Origin: Macrophomina tecta
Lineage: Eukaryota > Ascomycota > Dothideomycetes > Botryosphaeriales > Botryosphaeriaceae
Assembly: GCA_024180945.1 (NCBI GenBank)
Contig: JAKSGN010000043.1
Span: forward strand, 496,001-560,000
DNA length: 64,000 bases
Reading direction: 5' to 3'
The notes beneath the pieces were generated by a model, which saw only the letters and a list, made by a program, of their open reading frames with translations, searched no databases and was not told the origin of the DNA. Below, piece after piece: positions 1 through 12,321 of the stretch (position 1 is the first letter of the stretch; every line of letters starts with the position of its first letter). The position numbers and the translations under genes were made by a program.

Positions 1-1
1 T

Positions 2-1470
2 AGTAATATAGCTAGTATTACTTCGTCTTCTTCTATTTAGAGCGATACCGTACTAGCTTTATAAACCCTAGATGCCTCTTCTTTTTAGACGTTAGAGGAT
101 TCTCGAAGGTGTACTAAGCTATCTATTAGCTAGAAGAATATAGTTAATAGTAGATACTATAGATAGGTCTTTCTTACTTATCTAGATAAGAATAAGTTAC
201 TAAATAGCGCTTATTAACCCTTAATACCTACTAGTAGGTATTATACTCGCTATAGCCCGGAGCTCTTAATCGATCTATAAATACCTTTAGAAGAGCAGCC
301 GTCTTTAGATATACTAAAGATAGATATACGGGCCTAGGCTATACTTTTACTACTCGATAAGTAGATAGTCTCTAAGACGAACTTACTCTATTTCTCTATA
401 GAGCGTTACTTTCTAGTCCCGCCTTCTCTTATTATAGAAACCGATTATTACTAGTAATTCGCGTATTTTTTTACTAGAGGGTCGCAGCTTCTTTATAATC
501 TAATACTAAAATTCGTATATAAGCGAGTACTATTTCTATAGTTATAAAGACACCTTAAGGCTATTAAAGATATACTACTTAATACTACGCTCGATTAGTA
601 TAGCCGTCGATAAGAAATTCCTACTTCGGAAGAGTAAACCTAGGAAACTACCGCGTATATAATATAAATAGTAGGCTATTAAATTACCTAATTTAGAGAA
701 TCTTAGCATTTAAAAGAGGCTTATAGTAGAAACCTATACTAGAGATAATAATCTTATTTAATAGGCTATTACGACTAGCTAGTTAGTATCTCTTATATAA
801 TATATATCCTAGCATTATATAGAAATAGTAAACCTATAGATACCGTATTTTAAATAGTCCTTAAATATTTTATCTACCGCAGAAAGACTTAGTTAAATTA
901 TACGGCGTAATTTATTTAAGGCCTTCGTAGTAGAGCGCCGTAGAAGTTTAGACTTAAACTAAAATAGCTAGTCTACCTCTTCGTATCTATTAAAAAGAAT
1001 AATATAACCTAATATCCTAGATTTATAGCTATATAAAGCACCGTATACGGCTGCTAAGAACTCGTAGAAATATAAAATAGTATATATACCCTCTAGAGAC
1101 TTCTTATTAGTATATATACTTATATATAGTAGTACTCCTTAATAGGCGTAGAAGAAGAGGCGTAAGCTATTAATATATATAATACTAAAATATTAGCGAA
1201 TATTCGTAGACGAGTATATAGAGATATCGGTTTAGACGAAATCTGGTCATATTATACGTATAATGCTAAAGGTAAGGGAGAACCATTAGAGTAATAGGTT
1301 TAGACTATAGTAAGACCTACTATATTCTAGCTATTTTTATAGTAAACTTTATAGGCTAATTAAGCGTATAGTATAGTAAGTAGTAAAGAGTACGAATACT
1401 AGAGACTTAAGAAACTCTAAGAGCTAATTAAGTAATAGATAGGCGGCCGTATAGTATAATAAGAGATAGA
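2..1470 (+). pseudogene. RIP-killed long reading frame, family not recognised
   Basis: One frame (codons beginning at position 2) runs from the window edge to about 1470, some 490 codons, if TAG and TAA are read as former glutamine codons; I saw no TGA in it. The two other frames do not give a coherent protein. The conceptual product is Leu/Gln/Arg-rich with alternating hydrophobic and basic helices; a readable patch near 1225-1290 is GLDEIWSYYTYNAKGKGEPL. I do not recognise the family; a subtelomeric helicase-associated protein is only a guess. The frame is followed directly by a 9-bp-unit minisatellite. It is dead as a gene and truncated by the window start. Confidence 0.55.
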
Positions 1471-1706
1471 GAGCGCGAACTCTAGAGACTCTAAAAACTC
1501 TAGAAGCTAATTAAGTAATAGATAGGCGGCCATATAGCGTAGTAAAAGATAGAAAGCGCGAACTCTAGAGACTCTAAAGACTCTAGAAACTCTAGAAGCT
1601 AATTAAGTAATAGATAGATAGCCGTATAGCGTAGTAAGAGATAGAGAGCGCGAACTCTAAAAACTCTAGAAACTCTAGAAACTCTAGAAACTCTAGAAGC
1701 TAATTA
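1400..1706 (+). repeat. Minisatellite with 83/92/101-bp nested units
   Basis: Higher-order units begin with GCTAATTAAG at 1423, 1506, 1598 and 1699, giving periods of 83, 92 and 101 bp. Each unit has a linker (about 56 bp ending in GCGCGAA) followed by three, four or five copies of a 9-bp motif close to ACTCTAGAA. Successive units therefore grow by exactly one 9-mer. The same linker and 9-mer occur in reverse orientation at 17560-17712. Confidence 0.9.
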
Positions 1707-1881
1707 AATAGCTAGTTAGTTAATATCTTAGCTTTACTAGAGAATACCTAGAATATCTTATTTATTAGCAGATAAGAATAAGAGGCCTATATACTATATA
1801 ATAGTAATAGAATCTATATATACTCTCTTCTTACCGGGCTTTATTTTATTTATAGAATATTATCCTCCGCCGCCGCTACCG

Positions 1882-1913
1882 TAGTAGTAGTAGTAATAGT
1901 AATAATAATAGTA

Positions 1914-1964
<51 letters not shown>

Positions 1965-1974
1965 GTAGTAGTAG
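1882..1974 (+). repeat. TAG/TAA trinucleotide tract, former CAG/CAA repeat
   Basis: About 31 consecutive triplets are TAG or TAA. Because every CA in the neighbourhood has become TA, the most economical reading is an ancestral CAG/CAA polyglutamine-type tract whose codons were all turned into stops. A GCC/CTA-rich triplet stretch precedes it. A plain TAG/TAA microsatellite expansion is the alternative. Confidence 0.75.
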
Positions 1975-2318
1975 CTATACATATTTTAACTACGTAAATA
2001 CGCGCGTATCTATAATACGTTATACTTTATAAGCGCGATATACTCGCAGCTATTCTAGTCTTAGGCTAGAATAGTTATAGGCTACTTTACTCTAGCTACC
2101 GCCGCCGCCCCCTTCTATAAGTTAATCTATAATATATTAAGAGTAACGAGTACTAATTATAGTAATAGTTCGCTTTGTTTTTTTCTCTACCGCCGTTATA
2201 CTACCGCTACTACTATTGCTACTACCACCGCTACTCTATATATTAAATCTATAATATATTAGTAAATAGCTATTAACTAATATTTATAGCCCTTCGCCCG
2301 CGTCTGCGCCGCTATAAG

Positions 2319-2509
2319 TAATACTTATATAAGTATTAGCTTTAGTACTTACTAAGGTAATATAGGCCGCTCTTATACTCGTTTTCGCCCGCGCCCGCTA
2401 ACCCTATAGTCGGCGGTAATAACGATGACGACGACGACGACGGCTTCGCGCTACTATATATAATACTTATATAAGTATTAGCTCTAGTACTTACTAAGGT
2501 AATATAGGC
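2319..2509 (+). repeat. Direct 49-bp repeat with internal palindrome
   Basis: Positions 2319-2367 and 2461-2509 are 49-bp direct copies that differ at about one base (T/C). Each contains the palindrome ATACTTATATAAGTAT. They are spaced 142 bp apart, with GCC- and GAC-rich triplet sequence between them. The second copy ends 20 bp before the 5' LTR of the outer chromovirus. Confidence 0.8.
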
Positions 2510-2529
2510 TGTCTTTATACTTGCCCTCG

Positions 2530-2912
2530 TATTATGATACTAGCTAGAGGGGACGAAGGAAGAACGGCTCTACTTTTTAAAAAAGACCCTAATTTCTTAG
2601 AGCGGGAAATCCTTAGTCCGGATTACGCCTTAAAGGATAGAAGGTGGATCTATTACCTAGCGTACTAATTATAGATTACTCGACTTACTAGATTACGGTA
2701 AGCTAGCTAGTAATCTACTATAATCTAACTAAATACTCTATATATATAGACTATACTCGTTTATAGTAGATAGAATTCTTATAATTAACTTATTAATTAG
2801 TTCTTACTCTAATATTACGTGCGATTCTTTTCTACCTATTCTACGGCCCCCTAAAAGCCTATACTATCCGATAATATACCCAACCTCTTCTAGAAAGAAT
2901 AATGGCGTAATA
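2530..2912 (+). repeat. 5' LTR of outer chromovirus
   Basis: 383 bp, beginning TATTATGATAC (originally probably TGTTATGATAC) and ending GCGTAATA. It aligns along its whole length with 15427-15809, and in reverse orientation with the LTRs of the inner element. The internal region starts right after it, and the same post-LTR sequence appears beside the inner element's 5' LTR, which fixes the boundary. Confidence 0.85.
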
Positions 2913-2999
2913 CTTTAACTACTATTTTATAGATACCGGAGGTAATTACCTAGTAAAAAATACTAACTATAAATAACGAGAATTTTCTACCCTAGTATA

Positions 3000-5665
3000 A
3001 CCCCTAAGGGAAAGACGTATCTATAATCGAGAGATAATTCCCGCTCTAACCTTAACCTTAAGACTCTATATAGGCCCTATATAGGCTTATCTAGAATCTT
3101 TAAACTACTATATAGCGCCTTAAACTCGGCTAATAAAAGTAATCTAAATAAATAGCTCGTCTAACCTAAAACCTAACTTCCGTAACTACCTATCCGATAT
3201 AGACCCTAATAACTAACTAGGAAGTTACGTAAAGACCCGCCTTAAACCCTAAACCTATAGACCTAGTTATGCCTCTAGCTTTTAAACTAAAAATTAAGGC
3301 CCTAGATATATTTAATAGGGCTAGAGAGTAACTAAACAAATTTCTATAATAAATCTAAACGTACTTCTATATATATTAAACCTTCTTTTAAGATAATATC
3401 TAGAAGGTACTATTCGCTAGCTCCTATCTAAGGGGTAATACCGCTAGATAGTTTAAACTATACTAGATTAACTAGAATAGCGCTAAGCCACACGAAGAAA
3501 CTAAAGAAATTATTAATAGTTTTAAAAAATTTATTAAGGCACTATATACTATATTTAATAATAAGAATTACTACTAAGATACCACTTATTAAATCTACTG
3601 CCTAAAATAAACTAGATTAGCTGCCGACTATACTATCTAGTTTTAACTATACGCCTTACGCCTTAAATAGAATAATAAGGTTTTACGTATACTCTACTAT
3701 AAGGGACTTAAGAACTATATTAAGAATAAATTTACCTATACTAAGCTATCTACTACGTACTAGAAAATAGTACGTACTATAATTTAGATTAATTTACGTA
3801 TATATAATTGCTTTTAGAAGATAGAAAGATTCTCTAAAAACGCTACTAATACTGTCTAACCCCGTAATAGTCTACTACTAGGAAACCCTATAGACCTAAA
3901 TACTAACTAACGAAGAACCCCCCAACTAGCACTAAAAAAAAATAATACTAACGTAAAAAAGATCTTTACTTCTACTATAAAAAGTATAGATATATTAGTA
4001 GAAACTATCTAGATAAATAGACTAGTAACTAATAAATTAACGATAAAAGAACTACCTTAGCTATTAAAAAATAATCTAAAACTTCTAATTATAATACTCT
4101 CTACTAGTCTATCTATAGCATTAAAGCCTACCTAACTTACTAAGAAGCTAAAAATATTAGTAAATACTATTTAAAAAACTAGAAATGCCTATTAAACTAG
4201 GGCTATAGTAGGCGAGCCCCCTATCCTATAAAACTATAGTAGTATTAACTAGAAATACTATAAGATATCTACTAGAGAATAAAGAAAACTCTATAGAATA
4301 TAAAAACTACTAGGTTATTATAATAAAGATTAATAAACGCCAAGCGCTTACTCTTATTAACTTAGTATTATAAGAAAACTACGTCTTAAACTAATTTATA
4401 GAAAAAGCTAACCTAAAGTCCTAAGAAAAGAACTAATTCTATTAGCTAAGAATAGTTAATAGATTACCTAGCTTCTTTAGAGATAGAAAGGTAATTATTA
4501 AAACTCTAAAACTAATTCTTAAATATAAAGACTATAGAGAATATATCTATCTAGACGTTACTAAGATTTCTAAGTACGATATTATTCTCGGCATCCCTTA
4601 GTAAAAGAAATAGAAAGTATAATACGACTAAAATAACGAAGAAATTATTCTTAAGTCTAAAGAATAAAATTAAAAAGAACTTAAATAGAAGCTATATACT
4701 ATAGCTAAATCTATTACCTACGTAAGCCTAATCTTAAAAGCTACGCTAAAAAGAATATAAAAGAAGGGATAAGTAATTAGAATAATATAGTACCGCTCTA
4801 CTACTATGAATAAAGAACGAACCCGATAGATTAGTACTACTAAACGAGAAGAACTAGACTATCTAATACCCGTAGAAGAAGATAATTCTACTAAGATATA
4901 TAAATAATACCTTAACGGTGTTTCTAAGAAATACTACTAGTTTAAGAAGATTTTTAGAGAAAAGATTAAAGATACGCTACTAAAATACTAACTATAGAAC
5001 TATAAGATTAACCTAAAACTAGATACTAAACTTTAATTTAGGCCATTATACCTAATATTAGAAAAAGAATTATAAGCGATAAAAGAATATCTAGATCTAT
5101 TACTAAAAAAAAATACGTCTAATTCTTCTAGTCTTTAGTAGAATTACCTATTCTCTTTATACTAAAACTAGGAGATAAGTTATATCTCTACGTAAATTAT
5201 AGATCTTTAAATAATATTACTATTAAGAACTACTATCTTCTACTCTATATTAACGAACTAAGAAATCGCTTTTTAGAAGTATAGTTCTTTACTAAACTAG
5301 ATCTATGGGACGGATACTACCTTATCTAAATTAAAGAAGAATATAAATAGAAAACTATATTTTAAACCCGATATAGTCTATATAAATATTTAGTAATATT
5401 CTTTAGACTTACTAACGCTTTTACTACGTTCTAAGCCCTTGTTAACTACGTTCTACGGAAATATCTAGATAGATTTTATATAGCTTATCTTAACGATATT
5501 CTAATTTACTTAGAAACCCTAGAAGAATATAAGAAATACGTATCTAAGATTCTCTAGAAACTACTTAAATATAGCCTCTTAGTTAAACTAGAAAAATATA
5601 CCTTCTATACTTAGAAGGTTAAATTCCTAGGCTTTATTATTAAACTAGAAAAAGTAGTTATAGAC
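3000..5665 (+). pseudogene. Outer chromovirus gag-pol, 5' part (gag, protease, start of RT)
   Basis: A gag-like region (about 3250-4230) is followed by a retropepsin-like segment ending in YDIILGIP (about 4560-4600), then the reverse transcriptase palm. The RT active-site motif, usually YLDD, is read at 5483-5497 as AYLND, followed by ILIYLETLEEYKKYV. In-frame stops are TAG/TAA, as expected from RIP. The frame breaks off at a 5-bp target duplication (TAGAC, 5661-5665) where the inner element entered, and resumes in the same frame at 12322. Confidence 0.85.
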
Positions 5666-6032
5666 TATTATGCCGCTACTCTTTCTAGGGGAGGTTGGGC
5701 GTATTATTAAGTAGTATAGGCTTTCAGGGGGCTATAGCGGTAGATAGAGAAGGATTATACATAGTATTAGAATAAGAATTAATTAATAAGTTAACTATAA
5801 AGGTCCTATCTACTAGTAATAAATATAGGTTATATATATTAATCTAGTTAGCTATTCGTTAGCTAAAGGTATAGTATTATTTAGCTAGTAGGCTAGCTAT
5901 TAGCCGGGAACATATACTAGAGGTTACGTAGTATAGCTAATAAGGCTTGGAGTAGCGCTAGATAATCTAGTAGTATTCTTTTTATATTACCTCTATCGTT
6001 TCTACTATATTTCTCTTTTCTAGGTTATAATA
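5666..6032 (-). repeat. 3' LTR of inner chromovirus
   Basis: 367 bp in reverse orientation, reading TATTATGCCGC... on the + strand at its left end. The adjoining sequence at 6033-6047 is the complement of a polypurine tract (CCTAGAGGGGGAATAG on the - strand), as expected immediately upstream of a 3' LTR. Confidence 0.88.
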
Positions 6033-6049
6033 CTATTCCCCCTCTAGGC

Positions 6050-9000
6050 TGCTTTCGGCCCAAAAGCTTTATATTTAAGATAGGCACTCGCTACTATTCT
6101 TATATTATTATTAGCTAATTATAGTTTCTACTCGTACTTAGTATCATCGTATATTAGTTTAGCGTATCGTTACTTTTACCTAAGGAATATCCGCGGCTTC
6201 TTTCTATAATCGCTATACTCGACTTCGAATAGTTTATTATAAGACTTTCTTTTATTCCACGTATTCTAGTTATACTAGCGGGGGATTATTCTCGTATAAG
6301 GTAATAGCTAATTCTTTAAAATTTAAGTATTTATTTCTATAGTTTCTAAGTCGGGGCTTAGCTAATTTAGTCTAGTTCGTCGTCTTAATCGGGCTTAGAA
6401 AGGTCTAGAACGTTAGCTTTAAAAAATAGAGGCCGAGATTATTTAAAATAAAGCTAAGGCTAATACGACTACTACTACTATAAATACGGCTACTTAGATG
6501 GCTATAGCTATAATATAGAATGCAACTCGGATAGCTCGGCGCTTATAAATATATTAGTAAAAGAAACGTTGTTTACGCTTACTTCTTCGGTCTATTAATT
6601 AACGGGACGTGGATTTATTTTCTCGTAAGATACGTCGTCTTAAAGAGAAGAAGTAGACCGAGTAGAAGCTTATAGTTTAAAAGAATTATTCTTCTTATAA
6701 TATACCTAAGTTAGATTCGCTTATTAGATTTAAGGGGCCCGGATTCTCCTTAGAGGCTTTTATAAATTAGTTTTAGATATTCTTAACTCCTCCTCCCGGG
6801 TTTACGTTATAGAAGAATACTCTAGGTTTAGACAATTAGAATTTCGTTAGTAATATTCCTAGATAAGTCCTTTATAGTTAAGGTAAGAGACTAGTTTCTA
6901 TAAGAGTTTCTAAGAATTTTTAGCGGGGTTTCTTTCTTTCTATTTAATTAGGTACTTAAATTAACCGTTAATCTAGTCTCTATTAAGAATTTTTTCTACT
7001 AGCTATTCTCTATCGGCGTTCTTAGAGTATATTTTAATTTCTAGATCGGGTTCGGCATTACTATATACGGGTTCGAGTAAAGAAATATAGAAAACTAGAT
7101 ATATATCTACCCGTTCTAGTAATTTAAGTTTAAAGAAAATAGATAAAAGTTTTTTCTTAATTTAGTAGGGTCTAATCTTCTTATAGTCTAATTTATTATT
7201 CGATTATATTATTTTAATATTTTTTCTAAGGAGCTAGACTTTATCCCCCTTCTTTAGGGGCGGCGACGCCTAGCGCTATCTATCGTAGTATATAGCTATT
7301 TAATATATAGTAAATTTAATATCTCGAGCTAGTTTCTAGTATAATTCGCGTAGCTAATCTACCCTAAGTATAGCTTTTTAGGCGAGTACTTCGTAGATCT
7401 AAGATTCTCCGAAGGCGATAGAATTAAATCTATAGTTAGCGTAGAAGGGCGTGGTTTATATAGCTTCCGTTAATATACTATTATACGCGTATTAGGCTAG
7501 CGGTAGAAGTTCGACCTAGTTATTTTATCTATAATTTAGATAGAATCTTAGATACTACTCTAGCGTCTAGTTAGTTCGTTTCGTTTATCTATTAGTTTAC
7601 GGGTATATCGTTATTAATATCTTATATTTAGTTTCTAGTTTATAGACTAAGGTTTGCTAGAACTTAGCTCTAAATTATAAGTTTCGGTTCGTAATTAGTT
7701 CCTTAGGCATCCCGTAGTAGGCGAAAATATATTTAAGAAAGAGATAGGCGTAGCCCTTTACTTTAATTTTCTTATTATAAGGAATAAAGTATATCTATTT
7801 TATTAAATAATTAACGATAACTAGAATAACGTTATATCGTATTTTAGTTACGGGGTCTACTAAAATTAGTAGGTTAGTAATAAAGTCTATTATAACTAAT
7901 TTCTAGGGTTTAGTTAGCGTTATAATAAACTATAGTTATTCGTATAGTACGTATCGTACCATCTTATTTTTTACGTATTCGTTATATTTCTAAATAACTT
8001 TTTCTACTATTTTCCTTATTCGGGGAAAATAGAAGTATCTTATAAGTTATTTTAAGGTTCTTATAATTTCTAGATATCTATAAACTATAGACTTATAGTA
8101 TTTCTTTATTAGCCGTTTACGTAGAGGTATTAGTACGTAAATTTTTTTGCGGAATAGTATATTACCTCTATAATCTTAGACTAGGTCGGGGTTATTATAT
8201 TTAGGGATACCTATTTATTATAATAGTTTCTAGAATAGCGGGTTATTATTATATTTTCTTTAAATAATTTATTTCTAAGTAGCGGTATTATTTTCTTTTT
8301 TATTTACTACTTCTTTTATAGTTTTTTCTAGTATAGGCGTAGGTTCTTTATCTTATAGTTTTTTATTATCTTTAGATTTCTATTTAGGCGTTAGGGCTCT
8401 TAGGGGCTTATTATCGTTAATAGAGCTTTCTAGTCTTATAATAGGTACTAGTATTTATTTTTTTTATAGTACGTTAAGTTCTTTAATAATTTAGGGGCGG
8501 TTAGGGCCTAATATACTATTATTATTTTATCTAAGTACTACTAGTAATAATTCCGGCTTTTCTTTTACGTAATTAGCTCTACGGCTAAGTACGTTCGTCT
8601 TACCGTTTTCATTTTCTTTACGGTAGTAGATCTTAAAGTAGAAGAGAGTAAGTTATTTTACTTATTATACTTATCTTCTATTTAATATCTTAGTAGTTAT
8701 AAAGTATTCTAGGTTCTTATAATCTAAATATACCGTAATTTTATAGTTGGCTTTCTTAAGGTAATATCGCTATTTCTTAAATACTATAATAATCGCGAGT
8801 AGTTCTTTATTATATATCTCGTAGTTAAGTTCTATAGGTAATATTTTATAAAAGTAGTATATAATAAAGTATAATCTTCTCTTATTATCTAGCTAGCTAA
8901 GAGTAGTGCTAATAGCGTAGTTAAATATATTAGTTTCGAGATAAAGAGGCTTATTAAAATTAAATATAATTAATATAGAGGCTTTTATAAAGGCTCTTTT

Positions 9001-11950
9001 AAGTTAGTTAAATACTTTCTATTATAGTTCTTTCTAGGTAAATAAGGTATTCTTTCGGGTAAGTCGAATTAACGGTTCGGCTATATAGAAATATTATTTA
9101 ATAAACCGCCGGTAGAAGTTAGTAAATTCTAAAAAGACTTATACTTCTTTAACGTTTTTTAGTTTAGGCTATTTTAGAATATCTTCTATCTTTCTTAGAT
9201 CTATAACTACTTTCCCTAGTTCAATAATAAAGTCTAGAAATTTAATCTTTTAGGTATAGAAGATATATTTTTCTAATTTAACTAAGAGGCTATATTCGAG
9301 TAGTTTCTAGAGAATCTTAGAGATGTATTTTTTATATTCTTCTAGGGTTTTCGAGTAAATTAGGATATCGTTAAGATAAGCTATATAGAATCTATCTAGA
9401 TATTCGCGTAGAACGTAGTTAACGAGGGCTTAGAATATAGTAGAGGCGTTAGTAAGTCTAAAAGATATTACTAAATATTCGTATAGGCCGTATTAGGTTC
9501 GGAACGTAGTTTTTTATTTATATTCTTCTTTAATTTAGATAAGGTAGTATCCGTTCCGTAGGTCTAGTTTAGTAAAGAACCGTACTCTTAAAAGGCGATT
9601 CCTTAGTTTATTAATACGGGGTAGGATATAGCGGTCCTTAATAGTAATATTATTTAAAGATCTATAATCTACGTAAAGATATAACTTACCTTCTAGTTTT
9701 AGTATAAAGAGAACGGGTAATTCTACTAAAGACTAGAAGAGTCGAATATATTCTTTCTTTAATAATAGATCTAGATATTCTCTTATTACTTATAATTCTT
9801 TTTCTAATATTAGATATAATAGCCTAAATTAAGATTCGGTATCTAGTTTTAGATTAATCTTATAGTTCTATAGCTAGTATTTTAGTAGCGCGTCTTTAAT
9901 CTTTTCTCTAAAAATTTTCTTAAACTAGTAGTATTTCTTAGGAACGCCGTTAAGGTACTATTTATATATTCTAGTAGGATTATCTTCTTTTATAAGTATT
10001 AGATAGTCTAGTTCTTCTCGTCTAGTAGCGCTAATCTATCGGGTTTATTCTTTATTTATAGTAGTAGAGTAGTATTATATTATTTTAATTACTTATCTCT
10101 TCTTTTATATTCTTTCTAGCGTAGCTTTCGAGATTAGTCTTACGTAGGTAATAGATTTAGCTATAGTATATAGTTTCTATTTTAGTTCTTTTTAATTTCG
10201 TTCTCTAGACTTAAGAATAATTTTTTCGTTATTCTAGTCGTATTATACTTTTTATTTCTTTTACTAAGGGATGCCGAGAATAATATTATACTTAGAGATC
10301 TTAGTAATATTTAAATAGATACGTTCTCTATAGTCTTTATACTAGAGGATTAGTTTTAAGGTTTTAATAATTATCTTTCTATCTCTAAAGAAGCTAGATA
10401 ATCTATTAACTATTTTTAGCTAATAGAGTTAGTTCTTTTTTTAGGATTTTAGATTAGCTTTTTCTATAAATTAGTTTAAGACGTAGTTCTCTTATAATAC
10501 TAAGTTAATAAGAGTAAGAGCTCGGCATCCGTTAATCTTTATTATAATAATCTAGTAGTTTTTATATTCTATCGAGTTTCCTTCGTTCTCTAGTAGGTAT
10601 TCTATAGTATTTCCGGTTAATACTACTATAGTTCTATAGAGTAGGGGGCTCGCCTACTATAGCCCTAGTTTAGTAGGCGTTTCTAGTTTTTTAGGTAGTA
10701 TCCGCTAATATTCTTAGCTTCTTAGTAAGTTAGGTAGGCTTTGATACTATAGATAGACTAGTAGAGAGTATTATAATTAGAAGTTTTAGATTATCTTTTA
10801 GTAGCCGAGGTAGTTTTTTTATTATTAGTTCGCTAGTTACTAGTCTACTTATCTAAATAGTTTCTACTAATATATCTATACTTTCTATAGTAGAAGTAAA
10901 GACTCTTTTTATATTAGCGTTATTTTTCTTCTAGCGCTAGCCGGGGGGTTCTTTATTAGTTAGTATCTAGGTCTATAGGGTCCCCTAGTAGTAGACTATT
11001 ACGGGGTTAGGCGGTATTAGTAGCATTTCTAGAAAATCTTCCCGTCTCTTAGAAGTAATTATATATACGTAAGTCGATTTAAATTATAGTACGTACTATT
11101 TTCTAGTATATAGTAGGTAGCTTAGTATAGGCGAATTTATTCTTAATATAGTTCTTAAGTTTCTCGTAGTAGAGTATACGCAAGACCTTATTATTCTATT
11201 TAAGGTGTAAGGTATATAGTTAAAACTAGGTAGTATAGTTAGTGGCTAATCTAGTTTATTTTAGGCGGTGGATTTAATAGGTAGTATTTTAGTAGTAATT
11301 CTTATTATTAAACGTAGTACGTAGTGCCTTAGTAAATTTTTTAAAACTATTAATAATTTTTTTAGTTTCTTCGTATAGCTTAGCGCCGTCCTAGTTAATC
11401 TAGTAGGGTTTAAACTATCTAGCGATATTACCTTTTAGATAGAAGCTGGCAAATAGTACCTTCTAGGTATTATCTTAAAAGAAGGTTTAATATATATAGA
11501 AGTACGTTTAGATTTATTATAGAAATTTATCTAGTTACCCTCTAGCCCTATTAAATATATCTAGGGCCTTAATTTTTAGTTTAAAGGCTAGAGATATAAC
11601 TAGGTCTATAGGTTTAGGGTTTAAGGCGGGTTCTTACGTAACTTTCTAGTTAGTTATCGGGATCTATATTAGATAGGTAGTCGTAGGAGTTAGGTTTTAG
11701 GTTAGGCGAGCTATTTATTTGAATTACTTTCGTTAGCCGAGTTTAAGGCGCTATATAGTAGCTTAAAGATTTTAAATAAGCCCGTATAAAGCCTACGTTA
11801 GGTCTTAAGGTTAAGATTAGAGCGGGGGTTATTTCTTAGTTATAGGTACGTCTTCTCCTTAGAGATTATACTAGAGTAGAAAATTCTTGTTATTTATAGT
11901 TAGTATTCTTTATTTAGGTAATTACCTTCGGTACCTATAGAGTAGTAGTT
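6050..11950 (-). pseudogene. Inner chromovirus gag-pol relic
   Basis: Read on the - strand from about 11900 to 6050: gag, protease, RT, RNase H, integrase, chromodomain and a C-terminal tail. The RT active site (AYLND) is at 9367-9381. The integrase segment VIIDFITNLLIL lies near 7900 and the chromodomain is near 6850-7060. Nearly all interruptions are TAG/TAA. The protein is collinear with the outer copy but carries its own set of mutations, so the two were mutated independently. Confidence 0.82.
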
Positions 11951-11954
11951 AAAG

Positions 11955-12321
11955 TATTACGCCGTTACTCTTTCTAGGAAAGGTCGGGCATATTATTAAA
12001 TAGCGTAGGCTTTCGGGGGGCCGTGGCGGTAGGTAGGAAAGAGTCGTATATAGTATTAAAGTAAGAATTAATTAATAAGTTAACTATAAAGGTTCTATCT
12101 ACTAGTAACGAATATAGGTTATATATATTAATCTAGTTAGCTATTCGTTAGCCGGAGGTATAGTATTATTTAGCTAGTAGACTAGCTATTAACCGGGAAT
12201 ATATACTAGAGGTTATGTAGTATAGCTAATAGGGCTCGGGGCGGCGCTAAATAATTTAGTAGTACTCTTTCTATATCGCTTCTATCGTTCCTACTATGTC
12301 CCTCTTTCCTAGGTCGTAATA
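11955..12321 (-). repeat. 5' LTR of inner chromovirus
   Basis: 367 bp in reverse orientation; equal in length to and aligning with 5666-6032. The sequence to its left (11941-11954, GTAGTAGTTAAAG) is the reverse complement of the sequence after the outer element's 5' LTR, marking the start of the internal region. On its right the target duplication TAGAC follows at 12322-12326. Confidence 0.88.

Larger units (their letters stand above)
5666..12321 (-). mobile_element. Inner Ty3/gypsy chromovirus, nested in reverse orientation
   Basis: A 6656-bp element with two 367-bp LTRs (5666-6032 and 11955-12321) on the - strand, flanked by the perfect 5-bp duplication TAGAC at 5661-5665 and 12322-12326. 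Removing the element and one copy of TAGAC rejoins the outer pol frame exactly. Its LTRs and coding region are clearly related to the outer element's, but LTR length differs (367 versus 383 bp), so they are subfamilies. The coding region is heavily RIP-mutated and inactive. Confidence 0.92.
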
